Notes under the pieces: model-generated
Told to the model about the DNA's origin: nothing
Databases searched by the model: none
What the model saw: only the letters and a program-made list of their open reading frames with translations
Position numbers and translations under genes: made by a program
Shown: positions 44,828-54,345 of the stretch, piece by piece
How positions within the stretch are numbered: position 1 is the stretch's first letter
How the letters are laid out: every line of letters begins with the position of its first letter
Source of the DNA: Neurospora tetraspora
Lineage: Eukaryota; Ascomycota; Sordariomycetes; Sordariales; Sordariaceae
Direction of reading: 5' to 3'
DNA length: 64,000 nucleotides
Assembly: GCF_033439725.1 (NCBI RefSeq)
Contig: NW_026944389.1
Coordinates: 62,001 to 126,000, forward strand

Positions 44828-45397
44828 TCAAGTTGTGTTCTCAGAGGCGGGGTCCAGCGTAGGTGTAGGGAGGGGTTGATGCTGCCGATTTTGGGGTTGG
44901 AGTCTTGGAGAGGAGTGGTCCTCCTGCACCAAACCACCACCAAAAGTATCCAGATCCGAATCCGTGTTGTTGTCGTCGTCGTCATCATCATCGTTGTCCA
45001 TATCTTGAGCAACCTCAGTTAGGTGGTGTGCAACCTGCACTAGAAGGCCGTTAGGCCCAGCCAGGGCGTCAAGAGCCTCAAAATGGGCAAAGTAGAGGTA
45101 GCTGGCAGCTTGAGCTTGGACTTGGACTTGAACAGCCTCAGCCAGGCGAGCCACGGTGTGGGAAGCCTGAGTCAGGTTGCGGGCAGCCTGATCCAGGAAC
45201 TGAGCAGCCCCAGCTAGGTCAGCCTGGTTGTTGTGACAGTGCGGACATGGGTGAGTCTGAGTCTGAGTCTGAGTCTGAGTCTGAGTCTGAGTTTGAGTCT
45301 GAGTCTGAGTCTGAGTCTGAGTCTGAGCCAGAGCCAGAGTCTGACCCTGAGGCTGAGGCTGAGGCTGAGCCGGTTGACGTCTTTGCTGAATGGCCAT
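44828..45397 (-). CDS. Hypothetical Gln/Thr-repeat protein
   Basis: Single exon, 189 aa, ATG at 45397. The N-terminus is Gln/Pro-rich and runs into about 14 TQ dipeptides encoded by a 6-bp microsatellite (about 45251-45330). A CPHCHN motif follows, then a helical Ala-rich segment (QFLDQAARNLTQASHTVARL and onward) and an acidic Asp/Asn run. No family is recognised. The frame stays open despite the repeat, which supports a real gene, but it could be a recent or lineage-specific one. It lies between the two copies of a duplicated segment. Confidence 0.5.
   Translation of the reverse strand: MAIQQRRQPAQPQPQPQGQTLALAQTQTQTQTQTQTQTQTQTQTQTQTHPCPHCHNNQADLAGAAQFLDQAARNLTQASHTVARLAEAVQVQVQAQAASYLYFAHFEALDALAGPNGLLVQVAHHLTEVAQDMDNDDDDDDDNNTDSDLDTFGGGLVQEDHSSPRLQPQNRQHQPLPTPTLDPASENTT
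45251..45330. repeat. 6-bp microsatellite (GAGTCT)n
   Basis: Tandem hexanucleotide on the plus strand, coding Thr-Gln repeats on the minus strand; one unit carries a change (GAGTTT). Confidence 0.95.
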
Positions 45398-46047
45398 TGC
45401 TTCTTGGAGTCTTTTGATCTTTGATGATCTGGACAAAATTTTTCTTCACGATGTTGGCGTTTTTATACCTACCTATCCTTGCTGACTGTCTTCGTAGCGG
45501 GAAATTTCTCGGGTAGCAGCTTGACGACTTGACACGTACGACTATACCTCACGCTGGACATGCGTGTGAAAATGCAGGAGCCTGTCGGCAGAATTTCCTC
45601 GGTACTAATGACACCATGCGTGAGGACAGTTTACCCAGTCGACTATAATGCTCAGCCTATTCTCCGCATAAACCGGGTGATGACACAGCATATGAGACTC
45701 AAATTCTTAATGGTTGCCGAATACGATGGGCGGGTTGCACACTGGACACGTTTCGTTGCTGCTGGGTTGGTTCCAGGTACCACCAGCAGCATCCTGTCCA
45801 GAACCTCCTCTTAGCCACCACCTCCTGGAACAGCATGTGAACAGAACATGGGTTTTGCTACAAGCCGCTGGATGCCGTAGCTTTGGTTGCTCTTCAATCT
45901 ACATGACAATGACGGAGAGGAGGAGGAAACAACAATCAATTCGCTATATCCACGAAAAAATACCCGCTCGCCTTCACGGTGGCGCAAAGTAGACGCCAAC
46001 ACCCAGTTCCCCCAAACGCTCAACGACACGACGGAACGTCTTCATCT
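45398..46047. other. Intergenic; 3' region of zinc-finger gene
   Basis: No gene. Its right part (from about 45848) is copy B of the duplicated segment and the probable 3' UTR of the zinc-finger gene. Confidence 0.5.
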
Positions 46048-46105
46048 TCATTCCCTAGAGGTCCTTCCGATACCCGAATCCATGTCATCGTCCGCGGCGT
46101 GCGCA
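45848..46105. repeat. Duplicated segment, copy B
   Basis: Parent copy of 43967-44270. It covers the 3' UTR and the last codons of the zinc-finger gene. Confidence 0.85.
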
Positions 46106-46990
46106 TCGTCTGCATCATCAGAGATACCCCTTTCCGACTCTCCATCATTGTTCGCTTGCTCAACTACCCCGCACTTCCTCGCCAATTCCACCGTGAAATC
46201 GGCCCTCCTGTGTTTATATCGTACATGGATAGCTAGGAGTGTTGGGCTCTGCTTGAAGGGGCAATTGCGTTCTGGGCACTTGTATATCGGACCATGTTGG
46301 TCTTTATGATAATCAGTAAAATAACCTGTTGTTCCCTCCCAATCGCAACCAGCGAAAGTGCACTTCATTTTTCCCGTGTGAAAGTGTCTCCCATGACTAT
46401 AAATCGCATCCTTGTTGGGTCCCACATACTCGCAAGCAGCCTCGGTGCACTCGACGAACTTGTGCACATCTTTCAGATGGAGGTTCACGTCACCCTTTGA
46501 TCCTGCAAACGAACACTCTTTAACCCAACACTTTTTGATGTGATTCCCTGGTTTGAAGTTAGCCTAAGTTTGAATGCCTAGCTTTCTAATGGTAGTCATG
46601 CTTACCGCGTACGGCGTCATCAACCTGGTCCTTCTTCTGGTCCTTCTTCTTCACTTCAGGCCTAATTTGCTTTGCAATAGGTCCTCGCTGCGGAGATGTT
46701 GCCTTATGAGATGGTAAGGAGGAGAAGGAGGAGGACGAGGTCACCGATTTTGAGTTGAGAGGAAGATGCTTGTCCCGCTCATTGTCGCCATGATCTTGGC
46801 CAATGCAGTGCTCATCATCGTCTACATCCACATCATCGCCATCATCTGCATCCTCCTCAGGATAATCGATGCCTTCCTGTTCATTGTCATCATCGTCATC
46901 GTTCGCATCTCCTGCACCTCCCCTCAGCGCCGCCGAAATCCGCCAATCCTCGTCATCACACTTCCATTCCCTGAAGTAGCCCGGGCGCTT
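46048..46990 (-). CDS. C2H2 zinc-finger protein (5' end unresolved)
   Basis: Exons: an open stretch 46990-46606, then 46547-46048, with a 58-nt intron (GTAAGC donor, CTAAC branch site, CAG acceptor) in agreeing phase; about 294 aa visible. The first part reads KRPGYFREWKCDDEDWRI, then a long acidic Asp/Glu run and a Ser/Lys-rich region. The second holds four C2H2 fingers: CWVKECSFAG...H, CTEAACEYVG...H, CTFAGCDWEG...H and CPERNCPFKQ...H. It is probably a nuclear DNA- or RNA-binding protein. There is no in-frame ATG between the upstream stop and the fingers. The frame joins directly, after one TAG, to the Mbp1-like gene at 46991. Start, upstream exon or readthrough remain open. Confidence 0.6.
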
Positions 46991-49578
46991 CTAATGCACT
47001 ACGCCCTCCACGCCACCCAAGAACCTTCTGACCCTCGCAATCTCCAACTCGGGCTTTTCACTTTCAACCGCCCTCGTCAGCGTATCCAGCAGGGCCTCAA
47101 CTTCGATCTCGGGCCTCCTGGTGCAAAGGCTTACCAATCGCCGGTACTTCAGCTCTTTCTCCTTGCTTTGTGCCTGCAACGCCGCCACCGCCTGTCGCGT
47201 TTTGCTCGATCTCGCCCGTAGTGCCTTGATTCTAGCCCTTAGCACTGCCGCGCTCGGCAGACTAGGTCGGCTGTCTGGGTCCAATCCCTTGGGTGACTGC
47301 GTCTTGACAATTTCCAACGCCGACTCGAGTTCCATTTCCCAGGCGTTGGCCGAAGCGACGTCCAGCCGGCCGTGACGCTGTTCGAGTTCGATGAGAATCT
47401 GTTCTTCTTCCTCAGATGCGCGATTGAAGTTGACAATCTTCTGCTTGGCCAGTTGCTGGGCTTTGAGCTTTTCTTGCAGGGACTCGAGGGTGCGGCGGGC
47501 GTCGCCGACTTGCGAGGAAGTGATGCGGAGTTGGGAGTGGAGGGTGTCGATCGACTCTTGTTTCTTTTTGAGCTCATTTTGAAAGATAGAAGTGGATTCG
47601 CCAATGAGGTGAGTGATGGCTGGCTTTGCGTTAGCAAATGGGCAAGAATAAGAGAAGGAAAAAAAAGAAAAAAACTTACAGTTGACAACCTCGTCACTGG
47701 TCTCGCGGCTCTTATGGCCACTGCCAGCCGTAGCCCCATTCTTTTCTCCGGGTTGATCACCGTTGGTTTCGGCGTCGGCAATACCGATTCCAAAATCCAG
47801 CGGCTTCAAATTGGCTCGGTTGGGAATTGTGGGATCAGCGCCCACCTCCAGAAGCTGGGAAATGATGCTGCGGTTCCCGACGCGTGCAGCAACGTTGAGC
47901 GCCGTATCGCCACTGTTATCCTGAGCGTTGACGATCTCGCTCATGAACCGGCCAATGCCCATTCGACGTCCTTTCCTATCGCCGACGCCGTTCTCTTGGC
48001 TGCTTGGAGCACTGCCTTGCCGGACCACCCATTCCAGAAGGCTCTCGAGGTAGTATCGACTAGCATAATGACGGCCTTTGACCGCACTGGTGACGGCTAT
48101 GTGATGCAAAACGGTGCGGCCCTTGTCGTCTGTCACGTCAAGAGTGCAACCAAGGAGATCGAGAAGCTCGGGGAAAGTGTTGTTCTCCATGGAGTTGGTG
48201 ACGGTGCAGGCACGCATAAGGGCAGTCTCTCCACAAGCATTTACGCGCCAGGGGTTTGCTCCTGCATTGATGAGTGCTCGCAGAAGCGGCATGCGAGAGA
48301 GCGTAGCAGCCCAATGAAGGGCCGTGTGACTCTGGGTGTCGATGGGGGAGTCCAGCTCCTGGGGAGGCACATTGCAAAGTGCAGCCTGTATCGCCTCGTC
48401 GGGGCCGTTGGCATCCATAAAGAGGCCCATCAGCATGCCCCGCTTGGCTTCTGCATCGGCGTTATTGTCATAGGGCAACGGCCGCAATGGGCCAAGGGCA
48501 TACGAGGCCTCGCCATCATTGGCAGTAACCTGTTCGTAGATGAATGAGTTGTTGGGCTCGGTGGGAGAGCCAGGGTCTCCGTTACCAACATTTCCAGCAT
48601 TGTATGGGTCGAGAGGCTGGTAACCCGGAGTTTGGCCGCCGAAGCTCCTAGCTGGGGTGAGAACTCTTTGCCGCTTCCTAGGGGGTTGTTCGAGACCGTC
48701 ACCAGTTAGGGGCTGCGTATTTTGAGAACCGAAGCCTGAGTCAGCGTTCTGTGTCTGTGTTGCGTATTCGGTTGAAACAAGACTTTGCTGGGAGTTGGGG
48801 AAATCGGCCACGTCCTGCATCGAGGACTGGCGGTTGAAGCTGGGGGCCCTGCTGGGACCGCTGCGATTTCTAGGCGCAGGGGAATCGAAGCGAGCTTTGC
48901 TGATGGCAGCCACTGCGGTTGATGCCGTGGAGGAGATGTTCTTGAAGAAAGTGCCGGTGGAGCCAATACCGCGATTCTCTTGTGAGCTGGCGTTGTACAT
49001 CCGTTTCCTCTGTGCGGCCATGGCCTGTTCCTTGGTAGGGGTGTCAACGTTTCCTGTCTCGCCTTCCTGTCCCCTGTTATGCGTCAAGAGTTTAGACAGT
49101 AGCTCCTCAACGCCATATTGGCGACAGACTTCGAGGCCTCGTTCGAATGGGATCCAGGTTCCTTGATATTTTCCGTAACCGCCCTGGACCTTTTCATGTT
49201 CGCCAATCTGGATTTCCTTTTCAAGGATCTTGGTACGTCGTCCCTTGTCGATGTTTGCGACCTTGAGGATCTGTGTGGCATTGACCCAGCCGTCTTTTTG
49301 TCGGCGCATGACGGCGACATTGTTGACCTCCATTTCGTAGACGCCGACTCCTGAGTACGTGGCCTGTAACTGTTAGTCGGGGCACAGTGAAGCGAGTGAG
49401 GAGAAGGGGGGGAGAGGCTCACGGAATAGATGGTAGGTACGGCATGATCGTTGTGTAGCCGGTTGGGCGGATCGGTGTACTGTCTGTAGACTGACTGGGA
49501 GGACTGGCTCATGGAGAAGGACTGCTGGGAAGACGGCTGCGACTGCTGCGAGGCGCCGCCGAGTTGTGGTGGCTGCAT
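46991..49578 (-). CDS. APSES transcription factor, Mbp1/Res2-like (MBF subunit)
   Basis: Exons 49578-49423, 49363-47680 and 47619-46991 (minus); introns 59 and 60 nt, phases agree; 822 aa. After a Gln/Ser-rich start comes the APSES/KilA-N DNA-binding domain (about 53-145: ATYSGVGVYEMEVNNVAVMR, DGWVNATQILKVA, GGYGKYQGTWIPFERGLEVC). Ankyrin repeats follow in the middle (TALHWAATLSRMPLLRALIN, GRTVLHHIAV, GDTALNVAARVGNRSIISQL), then a Leu-rich coiled C-terminus. This is the plan of Mbp1/Res1/Res2 proteins, which with Swi6 activate G1/S genes at MCB sites. The 60-nt intron has no in-frame stop. The gene ends at TAG 46993-46991. Confidence 0.9.
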
Positions 49579-50759
49579 CTTGACTGGGGCAAGTATGGGG
49601 TATAGTGATCGTCGTCGTGGCTAATATCCCACAGTAGTAAAGATTGTATGTATCACTGATGAACAAGTGGTGTTTGGTAGAGCTGTTGGTTGGCGTCGGT
49701 GTGCGGAGTGGTACAAGTTTGATCGTCCAACCGGGGGAGCACAACGTCTTTATGGAGGAGACTGGAGAGGCGGGCCAAGTCGGGGAAGCGGCGAGCAGAG
49801 CTGGGGACGTGAGTAGGTAGCGACAGATAGTGACTGCCGTGTTTGTGGTGGAATATGGGACCGCAGTTGGTGCTGTCGCAGAATCCCTCTTGCCTTCCGA
49901 AAGTAGACTCTACTTTAGCTTGCAGCTGCCGGCGAGAACGGTGGAAGGGTCGGCGACGAAGGCCCAATCGGGGAATATGGACAGTTCGGCAGGATCTGAT
50001 GTCGTCGACAACGTAGAACTGGGGATAGTAGTAGGCAGTTCCTTCAAGAGCACCGCGTCGCAAAGAGGTACGCGATTGTCGCAATGACGTTTCTTTGTTC
50101 GCGAAATCAATTAAAGGTCGACGTGTTGGTTTCGTGTTGTTGCGCGAAAAGTCGTGTCTGTGAGTGAAAGATTGCCTGTGCGGTGAGCGATACACGAAAG
50201 AGACAGGCGCCAGGTCACGGGTGCATGTATTGACAGTTTAATACGAAGACTGTCACAAACTTGTGGCTACGATACATGAACAACCTACCTACGAACCGTT
50301 CAACGCAGGTATTGGAGAATGACTGAAAGACAATGTATGTGGGCCATTTAAGATCTTGTGTCATTGCTTTTCTTTTTGTTAGTTGTCTTCGTTGACGGCG
50401 CACAGGTTGTCATGTTGCATATGAACCAGAAGCAAGCCTCTTGCCTCCGAAAGCTGTAAGATACTCTATGTACACTGTAAATTACACCCACTCTGTAACG
50501 AAACTGTTAAGCCACCGCAAGTCGCAAACCCACCCCATCGTCATTGTGTCGCGCAAAGATAAGGATTTAGGTAGTTGCTTATCGCACCTTCAATTACCAA
50601 TGCCACTTCCACTTCCATCTAAACTTTGAGGACATCGACAACTTCCCAAACAATTTACGACAACACCCAGCTTCCACTTCTACAATCAATTCCAACATCA
50701 ACCTTCCGCTCTCGAGATCCCACTCTCCGAAACCACAAACCGCAGCTTCACGCGCGGCC
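49579..50759. other. Divergent promoter region
   Basis: Between the minus-strand APSES gene and the plus-strand LYR gene. Presumed to hold a long 5' leader for the APSES gene. No other gene supported. Confidence 0.5.
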
Positions 50760-51857
50760 ATGTCCCGCCCACCACCCCTCCCCCACCCAACAACGACCCT
50801 CCACCTCTACCGGCACCTCCTCCGCGAATCCTCCTACCTCCCCGTTCTCATCCGCCCCTTCTTCGACGAGCGCATCACCACGCGCTTCCGCGCCCACCGC
50901 TCCGACCCCTCTCCCTCATCCTGTCCACAAACCGCCAGCCGTCTGAAGCGCGCCCACCACGACCTGCGCTACCTGCGCGCCGCCAACGCCGGCGACCTCC
51001 CGCGCATGCGGCGCATTTTGCTCCTCGCATTCGGCCGAACGGGCGCCAAGCGCCGCCAGCTTCTTTCCGAGTTACTAGAGCCCGATACCCCGACCAGCGA
51101 CGAGGAGCTACAGAAGTACATCAACAAGGCACGGGCGATAGTTAAAGAGGGGCGCAAACCGGATTGGTTGGATAATTGGGACACGGAAAAACTCAAAGCG
51201 TTTGTGCGCTCGCAAACGGGCGGCGCGCCGCCGATTGTCAACCGGCCGAAGCCGGAGATTACGAATCACCAACTGGCGCCTGAGCGATATGTGCCCAAGG
51301 AAGATATTTGGGGTGGCCCGTTGAATGAGAAGGTTCAGAGGACGAAGCTGAAGAAGACGTATAAGCAGGTGGCGGATAAGGTGTTGCCGCCGGTGCCGAG
51401 GGAGGAGTGGGAATTGCTACGGGATTTGGTGAATAAGAAGGAGGAGTGGGAGGTGCCTAAGAGGAGGACGGTTGGGAGGACGATTTGGGCCAAGGATCAG
51501 AAGGATGAGGCCCTGGACTGGAACTGGCAGAGATATGCTACCCAGCCCATTTGGTTGGTGGATAGGCAAAAGAGCAGGAGGAATATGTTGCTGAGCGGGC
51601 AGGTGGAGGAGGATCTACCGATGGGCGAGCAGCAGCCGATTAATTGCCATCGGTATACGCCGAGGCTGTGGAGGAGGACTTTGGAGCAGGTGTGGCGGAT
51701 GACGGCAGTTATGGAGAGGAAAAAGGATGGGAAGGGGTGGGAGATAGAATGGGGACAGAAGAAGTATGAACCGCCGGTGGCACCATCGGCGGATCTAGAG
51801 TTTTTCGCGGGCGCACCGGTAAGAACGGAGCCTAAGAAGAAGAAGGGAAAGCAGTGA
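50760..51857 (+). CDS. LYR-motif protein, probably mitochondrial
   Basis: Intact single exon, 365 aa, ATG at 50760. The N-terminus has the LYR motif in TTLHLYRHLLRESSYLP with a following basic helix (KRAHHDLRYLRAANAGDLPR...FGRTG), the complex-1 LYR fold used by small mitochondrial assembly factors. The remainder is a long charged region with Trp-rich blocks (WELLRDLVNKKEEW, RRTLEQVWRM) and a Lys-rich end. Length far exceeds the small LYRM proteins, so the C-terminus is an added fungal domain. Mitochondrial location and assembly-factor role are inferred from the motif. Confidence 0.75.
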   Translation: MSRPPPLPHPTTTLHLYRHLLRESSYLPVLIRPFFDERITTRFRAHRSDPSPSSCPQTASRLKRAHHDLRYLRAANAGDLPRMRRILLLAFGRTGAKRRQLLSELLEPDTPTSDEELQKYINKARAIVKEGRKPDWLDNWDTEKLKAFVRSQTGGAPPIVNRPKPEITNHQLAPERYVPKEDIWGGPLNEKVQRTKLKKTYKQVADKVLPPVPREEWELLRDLVNKKEEWEVPKRRTVGRTIWAKDQKDEALDWNWQRYATQPIWLVDRQKSRRNMLLSGQVEEDLPMGEQQPINCHRYTPRLWRRTLEQVWRMTAVMERKKDGKGWEIEWGQKKYEPPVAPSADLEFFAGAPVRTEPKKKKGKQ

Positions 51858-52060
51858 TCACAATCTGTGGTCCGTTGTTTTGGATGGAATATGGATGGAT
51901 AGAAAGGGACTCCGCTCAACTCGTACAAAATGATACCCGAGCACACTCATGGTCACAAGCACCACACCATAAACCTCGTAACCAGGCACCAGCCTGCCCT
52001 TCCTGAACCGTGGGTATAACTTTCATTTTCATTTCATTTTAGACATCCCAGCCTCAACAT

Positions 52061-52727
52061 CTAATCCAGCAACTTCGCCAACTTAGGCAACCCCTCCCCA
52101 TCAACCCTCATACCCACCCACTCACTCATCATCTGCGCGCCAATCGCCTCGCTCTCGTAAAACTTGATACTCGGCTCATTCCACTTCAACACGTTCCACT
52201 CCAGCCTACCACCTTGCATAGCCTCCACCTCCTTCGCCAGCTCCACCAACAGTCTCTTTCCATACCCCTTCTTCCTTTCACTCTGCTTGACATACAGATC
52301 CTCCAGGAAGATACCCGGTCGCGCCCGCCACGTGGAGTAGTTGTAGAAGTAAAGCGCCATGCCGACGACGACTCCAGAATCGGGGGTGGTCAGCACCAAA
52401 CAGCGGGCGGGCTTGGAGGGCGAGACGGGTTCGGTGATGGGGAGACCGTCGGGCCCGGGGGAGACGATGGAGGGGTCGGAGGGGGCGAAGGCGATGGTGG
52501 CGGCGAGGGTGGACTCGGTGGCTTCGACGCTGGAGAGGGCGTGTTCGTAGTCGGCTAGTTCGCGGATGAGGCCGAGGATGGCGGGGACGTCTGCTCATGC
52601 AGTAAGCAGGTATTATTAGCTAAGTTGTGGTTTGGGGCAAGAGGACGGGAGGAAGGAGAGAGGAGAGAGAGGAGAGAGACGAACCCTCGCGCCTGGCGTG
52701 GCGGACAACAGGAGCAGTGGAAGCCAT
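52061..52727 (-). CDS. GNAT N-acetyltransferase (diamine acetyltransferase-like)
   Basis: Exons 52727-52685 and 52590-52061 (minus), 94-nt intron with donor GTTCGT and CAG acceptor, phases agree; 190 aa. After VPAILGLIRELADYEHA come GMALYFYNYSTWRARPGIFLEDLYV (about 100-130) and the acetyl-CoA-binding loop ERKKGYGKRLL, then WNVLKWNEPSIKFYES. This order is typical of the spermidine/spermine or diamine acetyltransferase group within GNAT. Substrate not proven; polyamine or thialysine are likely. Confidence 0.85.
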
Positions 52728-54345
52728 TGTGGTTGTTTGGTTTGGTTTTACCGATGTGTTGTGATGTTTCGGATCCGGAAGACGGGACGGCACAGAAATA
52801 AATGATGGAACTGAAGACAAGAAGCACTCGCTGCAAGCCAAGAAGCCGGAAATGTGTCTTGGACGGAGGGGACCCGACGGAAGCGTTCTTAGAAAAAAGT
52901 TAATCCTTTCGGTTGAGGATAAAATAATAGAAAGTGACTCATTGAATAAAGATCCGGTGCCGTGGTGACTCGAAAAAGTGGAACTCCCACCTCCGGGCTG
53001 GGCTCCAGCTGTGACACCTCCGAACTCCACTCCGCGCCCTTCCGGCGACCTAACCTGGAAATCGGCGGTGATGACAGCGACGGGCGGGGATTGGAGCTTT
53101 GGTGGGGGTCTTGGAGAATGGCGGGGTTGATGGGTCGCCTCGGCTTCGGGGTGTGTCAGTGCGTCACAGGCACTGCCCCTGGAGGCTCTGGAGCTGTCCG
53201 AGCTGAAGAATCAAGAAGCCCCTGGCGAACCCTGGAATCAGCCCCTGGACATCTTGGAGAACCCCCATGACCACCGCCTGTAGATCCTGGTGTTTACATT
53301 CCCCTGGCTGACTTCCACTTGGGGAGCATCACCCGTTTGACTGCTACTGGTTTAAGGCGTGATGAGTCGATGTTTTACACGTTTGGGTTCTATGATCCCG
53401 TGATCAATGTTTTCATCAATGGAGTTTGAGATAGTAGAGACTGAAGGTAGGTGATGTTATCCGGTGATGTTATCTCCCATGACAACGGATCTCCACCTCA
53501 GCTCACAACTCACCTCAGCCCACGGTGTCTCCCGTCTAACATGCCCCCTATTCCCCTATCAACATCAACACGTTGTGTTTTAGCTGAGACTCGTATCGGG
53601 GATGGAAACGCAATAAACTCCGACGGGTTCTCACCAATCGAGACCATCCACGCCTCCATGCACACCGACGTACGACATCATAGCCCCTCTTGGGCGGCAG
53701 CATGTTTGGATCTGTTATCGCTTGTTATCGTAGCTTGGTGAGCTTGGTTGGTCTGTGAGGTGATCATCAGGGACCTTCCCTCCACAGGACGTCAAAGAGA
53801 CGGCATGCTTCCCGTTCATTGGCACCCATTGGCAAACAATGACTCCCAACGTGTTTCAGTCTGGTCGGCATCACGGCGTTGTACAACGGGAACAAAGGAG
53901 GCGGAGTTCTTTGGTGTCTTGGTATTTGGGCCTCACCTTGTCCGCCATTTGTAGCTAGAGAAGTTGGAGAAGATAACAGGGGGCCAACCGGAAGAATGGT
54001 TCCATCACTTTCGTTATTCGTTCACCGCACTGCCCACCGCGTTGATCTTGCTTACATCCCATGCCAGGTATACATATCTGGCGGCATCCGTAGGTAGTAG
54101 TATATATGACGGGGACTATTCCCCGCCAAGTTGACCTGATAGATCTCCTGATTTTCTTGTTCCTGGATTGCTTGGCCTTTTCTTGATAAACAACCGCCAC
54201 CACATCATCTACATCATATGACAACAACAACAACAACAACAAAGAACATCACCACCTTTAACCAAACTTCCACCTTACACCATCTTCCATTTTCTACTCA
54301 CGATAATCTTACCATAATCATAATCGATATTCACACACAAACACA
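52728..54345. other. Intergenic region, 1.6 kb
   Basis: Separates divergent genes. No supported gene. Simple CAA repeats (54223-54242) lie in the leader of the nucleotidase gene. Confidence 0.5.

Noticed and set aside
47372-48547. 391-codon open frame antisense to the APSES gene
   Set aside because: Shadow of the ankyrin-repeat coding strand; no recognisable domain.
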